A DNA stretch of 11,436 nucleotides, from NCBI GenBank assembly GCA_023433685.1, contig JAEYUD010000190.1:1-11436 (forward strand), written 5' to 3'. A program made the position numbers and the translations under genes. The number at the start of each line of letters is the position of its first letter. Within the stretch, counting starts at the first letter, position 1. This document shows, one piece after another, positions 1 to 6,879 of the stretch. This stretch comes from Bacteroidota bacterium. Lineage in GTDB: Bacteria; Bacteroidota; Ignavibacteria; Ignavibacteriales; Ignavibacteriaceae. Under the pieces are notes generated by a model. That model had not been told where the DNA came from. It searched no databases and saw nothing but the letters and a program-made list of their open reading frames with translations.

Positions 1-106
1 ACTCATACTTGATCATTGAGGTTCTACGGAAAAAATCGTAAATCAACCCTGACGCCACTAAAAGCGCCGTGTTCTGTATGAGACCTGTGAAAATTGAACT
101 GTCCAC
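1..106 (-). CDS. N-terminal fragment of a probable membrane (sensor-like) protein, truncated by the window edge
   Basis: A reading frame starts with GTG at 106-104 and runs 35 codons off the left edge without a stop. A GGAG ribosome binding site (117-114) lies 7 nt upstream. Reading back in frame gives no ATG, GTG or TTG before a TGA stop, so GTG is the natural start. After a short polar start, residues 5-26 (IFTGLIQNTALLVASGLIYD and following) are a hydrophobic segment, then two arginines, as expected of a first membrane helix with a cytoplasmic positive edge. The pattern GLIQN-x-ALL-(x)-YDFF resembles the first helix of LytS-type 5TM sensor domains found in front of histidine kinases or GGDEF proteins; this is recognition by eye and weak. 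The gene is separated from the tRNA by a terminator and has a possible promoter at 173-202. The existence of the gene is fairly likely; its function is a guess. Confidence 0.5.
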   Translation of the reverse strand, partial: MDSSIFTGLIQNTALLVASGLIYDFFRRTSMIKYE

Positions 107-172
107 GGTTTTACTCCGGGAAAACTGATTATGCCACCATAAAAGGTGTTGAAAATGTGACAGAGTCAGGTT

Positions 173-202
173 TCAATATAATCAATTAATTTGAAAGCCA
201 AA
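173..202 (-). promoter_or_regulatory. possible promoter for the truncated left-edge gene
   Basis: On the minus strand TTTG (202-199), 18 nt, then TATATTGA (180-173) partly matches the Bacteroidota pattern TTTG-N19-TAnnTTTG; the last two bases of the -7 box differ. It lies about 65 nt upstream of the GTG start. It is weaker than the other candidates in this window. Confidence 0.25.
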
Positions 203-220
203 AGTTTACGGATGGTGAGA

Positions 221-259
221 ATTTAAAAAAGAAAAAGCCTTGAGAATTTCTCAAGGCTT
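221..259 (-). terminator. intrinsic terminator of tRNA-Gln
   Basis: An 11-bp perfect stem (235-245 with 249-259, AAGCCTTGAGA and its complement) closes a 3-nt loop. On the minus strand it is followed by two T runs (TTTTT C TTTTTT, 236-225). It starts 4 bp past the CCA end of the tRNA, so it terminates a tRNA transcript read leftwards. Confidence 0.85.
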
Positions 260-262
260 CGG

Positions 263-338
263 TGGCTGCCCCGCCAGGGGTCGAACCTGGGCTCTTCTGA
301 TCCAGAGTCAGACGTGTTGCCAATTACACCACAGGGCA
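263..338 (-). tRNA. tRNA-Gln, anticodon CUG, CCA encoded
   Basis: Read on the minus strand, the sequence folds into a 76-nt cloverleaf. It has a 7-bp acceptor stem (TGCCCTG / CGGGGCA), a D arm with TTGGC in the loop, and a 5-bp anticodon stem (TCTGA / TCAGA). The anticodon loop is CTCTGGA with anticodon CTG at 305-303, the variable loop is 5 nt, and the T arm is CCAGG-TTCGACC-CCTGG. The weak U1-A72 pair and G73 discriminator are known glutamine identity features and agree with the anticodon, which reads CAG codons. CCA is encoded at 265-263. The gene stands alone, with its own promoter (359-389) and terminator (221-259). Confidence 0.97.
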
Positions 339-358
339 ATTTTTCATAAATTAGACTA

Positions 359-389
359 CAAATATAACAACTGGTTAACTAATAACAAA
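359..389 (-). promoter_or_regulatory. Bacteroidota-type promoter of tRNA-Gln
   Basis: On the minus strand TTTG (389-386), exactly 19 nt, then TATATTTG (366-359) is a full match to the known Bacteroidota sigma-A pattern TTTG-N19-TAnnTTTG. Transcription would begin a few bases further on, giving a leader of roughly 15 nt before the mature tRNA 5' end at 338. The upstream box lies inside the T run of the preceding gene's terminator. Confidence 0.6.
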
Positions 390-414
390 AAGGCTGCAAA
401 TTTTGCAGCCTTTT
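386..414 (-). terminator. intrinsic terminator of the envelope gene pair
   Basis: A GC-rich stem GGCTGC / GCAGCC (392-397 with 405-410), extended by A-T pairs on both sides, is followed on the minus strand by TTTTTG (391-386). It lies 23 bp beyond the stop of the beta-barrel gene. The A and T runs on both flanks would also let it work on the plus strand, but no plus-strand gene needs it. Confidence 0.8.
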
Positions 415-437
415 CGCGATAAATTTTTAGCGGTCTG

Positions 438-1862
438 TTAATCAAAACGCCATCTGGCACCAAGTGAAACCGATACCCTCTTTGCTGAAGCGGGTGCGAA
501 AAGATACTGAAAATCACTGGTAGCGCCGTCTAAGTATATTTTCCAAATCTTGAAGCCGCCACCGAATGACCAGCTGGGGATATCGCCACCTCCAACCGAG
601 AATCCGGTACGGAACCACGGAAGCCATGAAACTTTGGGGTTCCATTCCATACCCATCGACCATCTTGGCTTTGTGCTGTTACCGGGTTCATTGTTAAACC
701 CGAAATTAAGATCGGTTGCCACCAACCAGGCTCCACTCGTGCCGGCAGTATTAAATGCGAACCCGAAACGTAGCGCGCCCGGCAACGAAGTGCTGAACTC
801 GCCTGTGGGTCTCGCCTTTCCTTTAAGTAGGTTGGTGAGTGAATCCCTCTGCTGCTGATTAAGGATATCATCAAGATAGATGGGACCCTCGGCTTTGAAC
901 TCTGCCGTTTTCTGTGTCCAGGAGATCGAACCAAGATCGGTAAGGGCGAAACCGAAAGACCATTTGTCGTTTATCTGGGCAGCAAACCCGAGATCGATAC
1001 CAAAACCTGTACCCGCGGGGCTCGGGAAGGGGAAGAAGTTTTTCCCTTTCTCCACTTTCACAGAGTCAAAATCATACTGCACCCCGAAATCGGGGGAAAA
1101 TGAAGAGATTGCCCTGTAGTCGCCCGTTCCCGTAAGCACATTCCCGGCACCGAAGGTAAAGTTGGTCCTGATATAATCTGTAGCGGCATATCCGTATCCA
1201 TGCATTAGATTCAATGAAATACCAACAGACGTCTTCTTCCAGTTGAAGAGATTAAGGTCCCTCGCGTAAGAGAGGGCATATTTCCTCGACCAGATCGCCT
1301 TCACGTCCAGATTGCTGAAATCATATATTTCGCCTTGAAGATCACCTTCCAAAGCCAGTTTGGCGAAGGTTTCCGGGATGATCGCGCGGGAATAAACGAT
1401 ATCGGATATACTGAACCCGATGGTTCCGGCTTTCTTTCCCATGTTATAGGTGGCGGCAAACAGCGCGAATGATGTGGTGCCTACGAATTTGCTCTCATCT
1501 GAGAAGAGCGATCTGAACCTCTTTTCATCGTCAAGAGTAAGATATTTTCCTTCTTTTTTACCGGTCGAGCTGTTCGTCTGGCCTCCGAAGAAATAGTTGT
1601 AGTCTTCCAGAGTCATGAAGTCGAATCCGGCTCTCACGTTAATAGGCCCTATAAGAGTGAACTCAAATGACTTTTCCTCACTCCATGATATCAACGCGGG
1701 ATTTACACCAAGAGCATAAACTCCACGGGCTGTAACTGTATATGTCTTCCCCATCGCTGTTGAAACGGGATCAGAACTGGCCGAGATTCCCCCTCCGTTC
1801 TGAGCGGTGACCATTGTGGCAAAGGTGACAATTAGCAATAAAATGTTTCGAATGTTTTTCAT
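438..1862 (-). CDS. outer-membrane beta-barrel-like protein (PorV/FadL-like, probably DUF5723)
   Basis: The product has 474 residues. Residues 1-20 form a Sec signal peptide (KNIR, hydrophobic core, TA cut before Q21). The mature part begins with a small-residue region, then SDPVSTAMGKTYTVTARGVY and VNPALISW (about residues 30-61). This form (small-residue start, MG-xxYT, then NPA) is typical of FadL/PorV-like barrels and of the DUF5723 family. The rest alternates short hydrophobic and aromatic strands with glycine-rich turns, as in a beta-barrel, and ends in a strand with terminal Phe-Asp (SVSLGARWRFD). The substrate is unknown. It follows the 688-residue lipoprotein by 12 bp, with GAGGTG 6 nt before its ATG, so the two are almost certainly co-transcribed and may act together at the outer membrane. 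The family name is by pattern recognition; the outer-membrane location is more certain than the family. Confidence 0.8.
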   Translation of the reverse strand: MKNIRNILLLIVTFATMVTAQNGGGISASSDPVSTAMGKTYTVTARGVYALGVNPALISWSEEKSFEFTLIGPINVRAGFDFMTLEDYNYFFGGQTNSSTGKKEGKYLTLDDEKRFRSLFSDESKFVGTTSFALFAATYNMGKKAGTIGFSISDIVYSRAIIPETFAKLALEGDLQGEIYDFSNLDVKAIWSRKYALSYARDLNLFNWKKTSVGISLNLMHGYGYAATDYIRTNFTFGAGNVLTGTGDYRAISSFSPDFGVQYDFDSVKVEKGKNFFPFPSPAGTGFGIDLGFAAQINDKWSFGFALTDLGSISWTQKTAEFKAEGPIYLDDILNQQQRDSLTNLLKGKARPTGEFSTSLPGALRFGFAFNTAGTSGAWLVATDLNFGFNNEPGNSTKPRWSMGMEWNPKVSWLPWFRTGFSVGGGDIPSWSFGGGFKIWKIYLDGATSDFQYLFAPASAKRVSVSLGARWRFD

Positions 1863-1874
1863 TTTGTCACCTCA

Positions 1875-3941
1875 CTATTCATTAGGGTCTACTTTGTAGG
1901 AGAACTTGCCATAAGCGCGCAGTTTGAATTTGTCGTTCGCGTAGAACTTGACAGGCAGCGCGTTTGGCCTTGAGGTATTAAACTTAACATTAAATATCAG
2001 ATACTTCGTTTTCTGGAAGTTTTTGAAGTCCTGATTAACAAGTTTTATCACGATGCTGTCTTTAGCAACTGTAATTACCTTGTCATCAGATCCGACGGTC
2101 GCGCCATGAATGGTGATGGTTGAATCGTTCCCGGTATTCTTCGGTATCAGGTTCATCACTTTACGGTAATCTTTATCAACGAAATCACCCGAGAAATTGA
2201 TCGCCGCGGCAAAACCATTCTCGAGGATCAGAGATATCTCGGCTGAATTTGCATTGTTTAATTTGCTTGAATCTGAACCGGAGAACTCAACTGCCACTGT
2301 ATCAGAGAATGTACCGTTTGAAATACCCACGTGGAAGGGGAAGTCGAGCCGGGCGATACCGTAAATTGAGTCAACTGTCTGCGCGGTACCTTCCTTAAAA
2401 TTCGGATTCAATTTCGTCACCCCAACCACGGTCATGGTACTTGGGAGGGTGTTCGGAAATGCCAGAATAAACTGTTCTACTTTTACAGGGTCGAGTTTTA
2501 TTGTATTTACCCCGGTTGTGAGCAATGAAACAGGCAGAGGAATTTCGGCAGTTCTAACTCCATTGCTGCCACGAAGTTTGCCTGTAAACTGAACTTCAAA
2601 CGTGGTCGCTTTCTGAACTATCAGTTTTATATCTGAATCCTGCAAATCAAGTTTTCCAAACTGGAAGCTCTTTTGAAGATCTTTCAGGTTAATTCCGATA
2701 TCGGTTTCGGCTACATTTAGTTGTACAGGTTTAACTTTTCCGGTTATACTTTGGATAACCAGATCGCCCATACTGATGCTTGAGACAAGACTGTCAGTCA
2801 CCAGAACTGTGCTTGTAACCCCCGGTTGCACATTGTTCACGGCAGATGCAGTGTAGGTAATTGTGTTCTTAAGGGTTCCACCCGAATTGACGGTGTAGTC
2901 TTTCAGGCTCGGGATCGAGAAATTTCCAGTGCCTTTAGCGGGGACAGTGATCACCTGACTGAAAGCTGATCCATCAGGTTTCCTCAGCTCGGTAACACCA
3001 ATGGTCACCTGAAATGGCATATCGATCGAGTTTACGATCGAGAAATCCAGGTGCCCGGATTCAAATTTTAACAATGAATATTGTGTGGAATCATCAATTC
3101 GAATAACATCACTTTTGCTGATCGGGTCTTGCTTTGGAAGCACGGCTTTCACCCCGGCTATTGAGAGTCCACTGAAAGAAGTGGTAACCGTGGTCTTCGG
3201 ATCCGCGGGAAGCATAACAGACTGCCCGCTGCTGCCCGGCGAAGAAAGCTGAACCTCGACTCTTAACGAATCAACCATTTTAATTCCCGCGAGCGCGAAG
3301 TTTATGGTGCGTTCCTGATTCTGATTAAGGGTGAAAGTTGTGTTGTCTGTTAAAAGTCTCGTATTCTCGGGAATTGAGGTACCAAGATAAGTGTAATTTT
3401 TCGCGGCTCTGATTATTATCCTGCTGATCGTGATCGGTATCGGACCATTCTCATTTTTCAGTTTCAGTGCCATCGTGCCTGCTGACATTTGAGCGACTTC
3501 GAACGATGTTATCCTGCTCAGATCTTGAACGATCAGAGTATTGTTAACCGGGGGAACTATTTGAGCCTGACCCGGCGTGACATTCACCCATTGAGTCATT
3601 TTGATGCTTTGCACGATCGGCGCCACATCATTAACTTTGATGGTGCCGACTGTTGTCTTTATACTCTTTGGCGACGCGTTCAAGGTCATGGTATTTTCGA
3701 TCAGCACCGAATTCAGGTCTTGCAACTGCTCGTAAATCACTATCGCGGTGTCGCTTCTTGCTTTAAGATTGGTTGTATCCCTCTCCACGATCTCCTTTAG
3801 CGTGTACTGTCTGTTCACGAAGGGGAGATTAAGTTCAACGTCCCAAACCGGCATTTTGGGGTCGGTAACTATATCACATCCGGAGAAGAGAAGCAATAGA
3901 ACACCGGCTACACCGGCAATACTTTTGTAGAAAAACTTCAT
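1875..3941 (-). CDS. large exported lipoprotein of unknown function
   Basis: The product has 688 residues. The N-terminus is a lipoprotein signal: KFFYK, a hydrophobic core, then LLLLFSGC with the lipid-accepting Cys at 22, followed by DIVTDP. Next comes a conserved-looking stretch (MPVWDVELNLPFVNRQYTL, about residues 30-48) of a kind I associate with lipoproteins in this group of bacteria. The remainder is rich in Thr, Ser, Val, Ile and Asn with alternating hydrophobic residues, which suggests several beta-sandwich domains. Segments such as LDFSIVNSIDMPFQVTIGV and MALKLKNENGPIPITISRII resemble one another loosely, so repeated domains are possible. No catalytic motif is visible and Cys22 appears to be the only cysteine. 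It is the first gene of a two-gene operon with the barrel protein, with a promoter candidate at 3979-4009 and only a weak GAG ribosome binding site. A surface or periplasmic structural role is inference. Confidence 0.85.
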   Translation of the reverse strand: MKFFYKSIAGVAGVLLLLFSGCDIVTDPKMPVWDVELNLPFVNRQYTLKEIVERDTTNLKARSDTAIVIYEQLQDLNSVLIENTMTLNASPKSIKTTVGTIKVNDVAPIVQSIKMTQWVNVTPGQAQIVPPVNNTLIVQDLSRITSFEVAQMSAGTMALKLKNENGPIPITISRIIIRAAKNYTYLGTSIPENTRLLTDNTTFTLNQNQERTINFALAGIKMVDSLRVEVQLSSPGSSGQSVMLPADPKTTVTTSFSGLSIAGVKAVLPKQDPISKSDVIRIDDSTQYSLLKFESGHLDFSIVNSIDMPFQVTIGVTELRKPDGSAFSQVITVPAKGTGNFSIPSLKDYTVNSGGTLKNTITYTASAVNNVQPGVTSTVLVTDSLVSSISMGDLVIQSITGKVKPVQLNVAETDIGINLKDLQKSFQFGKLDLQDSDIKLIVQKATTFEVQFTGKLRGSNGVRTAEIPLPVSLLTTGVNTIKLDPVKVEQFILAFPNTLPSTMTVVGVTKLNPNFKEGTAQTVDSIYGIARLDFPFHVGISNGTFSDTVAVEFSGSDSSKLNNANSAEISLILENGFAAAINFSGDFVDKDYRKVMNLIPKNTGNDSTITIHGATVGSDDKVITVAKDSIVIKLVNQDFKNFQKTKYLIFNVKFNTSRPNALPVKFYANDKFKLRAYGKFSYKVDPNE

Positions 3942-3978
3942 TGCAGTCTCGTATTAAGATTTATAATGGTTTGTTACT

Positions 3979-4009
3979 CAAATTAAATATAATTCGTATT
4001 GTTTGCAAA
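3979..4009 (-). promoter_or_regulatory. promoter candidate for the lipoprotein/beta-barrel operon
   Basis: On the minus strand TTTG (4009-4006), exactly 19 nt, then TTAATTTG (3986-3979) matches TTTG-N19-TAnnTTTG with one mismatch in the -7 box. It sits about 38 bp upstream of the ATG in an AT-rich gap, just beyond the terminator of the previous gene. Confidence 0.5.
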
Positions 4010-4038
4010 TAAATTAGCCGAAAAACGGGGTTGAAAGC

Positions 4039-4107
4039 AAAAAAAGAGCATTAAACGAAAGACCTGGCACTACCATGCCACTTCAGCCGGCTTTCATTTA
4101 ATGCTCT
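4039..4107 (-). terminator. long hairpin terminator of the T9SS cargo gene
   Basis: An 11-bp outer stem (AGAGCATTAAA 4045-4055 with 4097-4107) continues, after one mismatch, into GAAAG / CTTTC (4057-4061 with 4091-4095). The 29-nt inside holds a second small hairpin (TGGCA 4065-4069 with TGCCA 4076-4080). On the minus strand a run of seven T follows (4045-4039). It lies 30 bp past the stop of the cargo gene. The branched top is larger than a usual terminator. Confidence 0.8.
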
Positions 4108-4137
4108 CTCCGCTAAAGACACTGATCTTTCAGTATC

Positions 4138-5058
4138 CTATTTTACCAACAGCATTTTCTTGTTAAGAACCACGCTTCCCGCGCGGAGCTCGTAAAGATA
4201 AAGCCCCGAGGGAAGTCCGGCGGCATCGAATCTCACCTGATACTCTCCTGGTTCTTTTGTGTCGTTTACCAAACGCGCAACTTCAACTCCCATAATGTCG
4301 AACACTCTGAGCAGCACTTCACTCCGCTCGGGTACCGAGTACTTGATTGTGGTAGATGGGTTGAACGGGTTTGGAAAGTTTTGCCCAAGGGCAAACTGAG
4401 TTGGCACTTCAACGGGGTCATCCACGCTGGTCAGACCTTGCTGTGTACTACCGACAATGTCGGAAAAGTGGGTGATCCGGGTTACCAGCGAATCATTGTA
4501 GTTCTGCGTGGTAATACCCGTCATGCTGAAACCACCTGTCACCTGCAAATAGGCAAACGCGAGAAGTGCTGCCGGGTTCAATCCCGACTGTTGACAGAAA
4601 GCGTTAAACAAACCCGACTTCTTCAGCACCAGCTTGAAGGCATAGGGTGAGGTGAAGGTGAACGGGCTTGGGAGTGGGTCGTTACCCGCGAAATCATAAA
4701 CCTCAACACGCCAGAAGAAAAAGAGGCTGAGCGCGTTCGCGGGGGTGAATAATCCGTTGCTGCAATTCACATTGTTCAAGGTTATCCTCACCTGAATATC
4801 CTGATTTATACAGCCATCTTCAAAGAGGAAGTAAGAACCTACGAGTGAATTGTACAACGATTGGGCAATATTGTAAGGGGCAGCAAGATTTGTGGCTTTG
4901 ATAGAGTATTGCTGACCTTCACGAATTGTATCATTCCAAATCGAAAACTGGGGGGCATTGTTACATTTTATCGAAATGACAACATTGATCTTGTTCTGCT
5001 GCGCGAATAACACACCGCTGAACAGGACAAAAAGGATGAAAAGTAGATGTCTTTTCAT
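4138..5058 (-). CDS. secreted protein with T9SS type A C-terminal sorting domain
   Basis: The product has 306 residues. A Sec signal peptide covers residues 1-19 (KRH, hydrophobic core, LFA before Q20). Residues about 222-306 are a typical type IX secretion sorting tail (Por_Secre_tail family): FALGQNFPNPFNPSTTIKYS, then an LLRVFDIMG motif, GEYQVRFDAAGLPSGLY, and the ending KKMLLVK. Such tails direct export across the outer membrane and are normally removed during secretion. The body (about 20-215) matches no family I know; it contains at least four cysteines that could form disulfides and aromatic-rich segments such as LSLFFFWRVEVYDF. ATG is preceded by GGAG at 7 nt. The gene is monocistronic, with its own terminator. 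The export route is confident; the function of the mature part is unknown. Confidence 0.92.
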   Translation of the reverse strand: MKRHLLFILFVLFSGVLFAQQNKINVVISIKCNNAPQFSIWNDTIREGQQYSIKATNLAAPYNIAQSLYNSLVGSYFLFEDGCINQDIQVRITLNNVNCSNGLFTPANALSLFFFWRVEVYDFAGNDPLPSPFTFTSPYAFKLVLKKSGLFNAFCQQSGLNPAALLAFAYLQVTGGFSMTGITTQNYNDSLVTRITHFSDIVGSTQQGLTSVDDPVEVPTQFALGQNFPNPFNPSTTIKYSVPERSEVLLRVFDIMGVEVARLVNDTKEPGEYQVRFDAAGLPSGLYLYELRAGSVVLNKKMLLVK

Positions 5059-5140
5059 TTTGTACTCCGTGTGATGATTTTTATTACGATTAAAAATTCC
5101 GGAAAACCGCGGTTAAATATGTATCAAATCTTAACACGGA

Positions 5141-5154
5141 ATTTAATATTAAAT
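5141..5154 (+). repeat. 14-bp perfect AT palindrome upstream of the T9SS cargo gene
   Basis: ATTTAATATTAAAT is its own reverse complement and lies 83 bp upstream of the cargo start at 5058. A second, GC-rich 10-bp palindrome (AACCGCGGTT, 5105-5114) lies nearer the start. Either could be an operator, but AT-only palindromes arise readily by chance in AT-rich spacers. I saw no convincing promoter boxes in this gap. Confidence 0.25.
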
Positions 5155-5219
5155 CGCGTAAATGCAAGATTATTTTATTGATGTAAATCACTATTCGCGC
5201 GGGACGTGACGCAGCTAAC

Positions 5220-5249
5220 AAAAAAGGCTGCCTTTTATTGACAGCCTTT
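5220..5249 (-). terminator. intrinsic terminator of the TPR/DUF3467 unit
   Basis: The stem AAAGGCTG / CAGCCTTT (5223-5230 with 5242-5249) has an 11-nt loop and is followed on the minus strand by a run of T (5225-5220). It lies 13 bp past the DUF3467 stop. The core GGCTG stem is shared with the terminator at 386-414. Confidence 0.8.
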
Positions 5250-5262
5250 ATCTAATCGTATC

Positions 5263-5595
5263 TTAGTTGAACTTTTCAGTCCGTTGAGGTGGGAATCCGA
5301 ATTGTTGCTCCTGGGGGAAGTCGATGTTTATCTCACCAAAGCGTGACTCATATTTCTCTATGTTGTCCGCCAGTGCCCTTAGCAGCATTTTCGCGTGCTG
5401 AGGGGTGGTTATGATGCGCGACATCACCTTGGCTTTCTGTATTCCGGGGAGGATCCGCGTAAAATCTATAACGAACTCTGCCGGCGAATGGGTAATGAAA
5501 GCGAGGTTCGAGTAGATTCCCTCAGCTTCTTTCTCACCCAGTTCCACATTCAATTGCTGCTGTTGCGGAGCAACGGGGTCTTTCGGGTTCTGCAT
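5263..5595 (-). CDS. DUF3467 family protein
   Basis: The product has 110 residues, the usual size for this family. After a Gln/Pro-rich start (PVAPQQQQ), residues about 15-90 carry the family pattern: LNVELGEKEAEGIYSNLAFI, then THSPAEFVIDFTRILPG, KVMSRIITTPQHAKMLLRAL and an amphipathic helix NIEKYESRFGEI. The C-terminus is Pro/Gln/Phe-rich and probably flexible. There is no signal peptide, so it should be cytoplasmic. DUF3467 proteins are small and widespread in bacteria, and I know of no biochemical function for them. The ATG lies 4 bp after the TPR gene's stop, with only an AAGAAG stretch beside it, so translation is probably coupled to the upstream gene. Confidence 0.92.
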   Translation of the reverse strand: MQNPKDPVAPQQQQLNVELGEKEAEGIYSNLAFITHSPAEFVIDFTRILPGIQKAKVMSRIITTPQHAKMLLRALADNIEKYESRFGEINIDFPQEQQFGFPPQRTEKFN

Positions 5596-5599
5596 CTTC

Positions 5600-6766
5600 T
5601 TATTTCATTTCCGATAATTTCTTCTGTATTTCTTCTGCTTCTTTGGTCTTGCTTAATCTTGTGTAAGCCTTGAAGAGAAGGTCATATCCTCTTTTCTCCT
5701 TGGGAGCTTTCTCCACGAAGAGATTTGCATTTTCAATGCACTTTTCAAATTTCGGATTTGCTTCCGGTCTGCCGTCCACTTTGTTAGCGTCGGCTTTCTT
5801 CAGGATCGTAAGACCCCAGTTGTAGTAAGCAAAACCTTCATAATAGTAAACTTCGAAGAAGTTCGGATCAATTTTTAGAACTTCGGCGAATTCAGCCACA
5901 GCGGCAGTGTAGTTCTGAACGTTGGTAAGGAAAATACCGTAGTAAAGCCTGCTGATCTTGTTATTCGGGTTTTTCTTTACTTCAGCTTCAAACATCGCAG
6001 CACCCTCCTCAGCTTTGTTAAGGAAGCCATAGATGCTCGCGAGTGACTGAAGTATTACCTCATTGCCGGGGTGAGCGTTGATACCTTTTTTGGCGATATC
6101 AAGGGCGGTCATAAATTCCTGATTTGCGGCAACACTGTCAGCAGTGTTCTTGCTTGCCTTGTAGGCGTTGTTCTTTACTTCACCTTTTTTAATGTGAATC
6201 TCGGCCAGCTGAGCGTATGCAAAGTCTGATCCTTTTTTCTCAATTATTTTCTCAAGAATTGGAATCGCTTTGTCGTTCTCACCCTTGTTAAGGTAGATCA
6301 TTGAAACAATCTTGTAAGCTTCGATGGAATCGGGCTCGAGGAATATCGCGGTGTTAAATTTATCAACTGCCTTGTCGAGGAAGATCGCGGTTGTATCTTT
6401 TGACTTCGACTGTGCTGCCTTGTTATAGTTGCTTACGCCGCCGTTGAAGGCTTCAGCCCAGGCGCTCTGCATTATCGCGTCAATTTCTTTTTTAAATTTC
6501 GAACTGATCTCAAGCGACTTGTTAAAGTTTCCAACCATCGCTTTAATATCTTCCTGCTCCTTGTTCACGAGCCCAAGAAGATAGAATCCCTCGTCACTTT
6601 TGGGGTTTTTCTGAATCTCTTTATTCAATGATTCCACGGCTTTATCCCAATTCTTCTGCTGTATGTAGAGCTTGGCGCTCGACATCTCGGCGGAAGAACA
6701 CTGATAACCTGAGAACATCATTCCCAGAAGGATCAAACCTGACAAAAGTATATTGATCTTTTTCAT
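5600..6766 (-). CDS. TPR-repeat protein, exported, possibly a lipoprotein
   Basis: The product has 388 residues. The N-terminus (KKIN, hydrophobic core 6-18, FSGYQC with Cys23, then SSAEMSS) looks like a lipoprotein signal, but the residues before the cysteine (G-Y-Q) do not fit the usual small-residue lipobox. Membrane anchoring is therefore uncertain, though export is likely. From about residue 30 onward there are repeated 34-residue helical pairs of TPR type, for example AKLYIQQKNWDKAVESLNKE, IMYLNKG-like turns near AYKIVSMIYLNKGENDKA, and RLYYGIFLTNVQNYTAAVAE. Many have the A/G at position 8 and the P near position 32 (KNPKS, LEPDS, HPGN, KNPNN, IDPNF). TPR proteins act as scaffolds, and no partner can be named here. 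ATG is preceded by GGAG at 7 nt. It heads a two-gene unit with DUF3467 and diverges from the adenosine deaminase operon. Confidence 0.9.
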   Translation of the reverse strand: MKKINILLSGLILLGMMFSGYQCSSAEMSSAKLYIQQKNWDKAVESLNKEIQKNPKSDEGFYLLGLVNKEQEDIKAMVGNFNKSLEISSKFKKEIDAIMQSAWAEAFNGGVSNYNKAAQSKSKDTTAIFLDKAVDKFNTAIFLEPDSIEAYKIVSMIYLNKGENDKAIPILEKIIEKKGSDFAYAQLAEIHIKKGEVKNNAYKASKNTADSVAANQEFMTALDIAKKGINAHPGNEVILQSLASIYGFLNKAEEGAAMFEAEVKKNPNNKISRLYYGIFLTNVQNYTAAVAEFAEVLKIDPNFFEVYYYEGFAYYNWGLTILKKADANKVDGRPEANPKFEKCIENANLFVEKAPKEKRGYDLLFKAYTRLSKTKEAEEIQKKLSEMK

Positions 6767-6800
6767 TTAGTGTCTCCAAAGTTTCAAAAATTATGGTCTT

Positions 6801-6832
6801 CAAAATTACTTATAAATCGTTGCATACACAAT
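6801..6832 (-). promoter_or_regulatory. promoter of the TPR/DUF3467 unit
   Basis: On the minus strand ATTG (6832-6829), 20 nt, then TAATTTTG (6808-6801) gives a perfect TAnnTTTG box and a three-of-four match to TTTG. The box ends 35 bp before the TPR start codon. The gap 6767-6932 holds this and the opposing add promoter without overlap. Confidence 0.5.
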
Positions 6833-6879
6833 ATTTACTGACTGATCACCGGCTCTTTGACAACTGTTCTACCGAAAAA

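Noticed and set aside
240..422. Plus-strand open frame of 60 codons across the tRNA
   Set aside because: It overlaps the tRNA-Gln gene and two terminators, so it is not a credible protein gene.
3489..3800. Plus-strand open frame of 103 codons inside the lipoprotein gene
   Set aside because: It is antisense to a complete frame with a signal peptide and good coding character. No supporting signals were found.
6857..6862. TTGACA as an E. coli-type -35 box for the add operon
   Set aside because: No acceptable -10 hexamer lies 16-18 bp downstream; the -33/-7 pair at 6880-6911 fits better.
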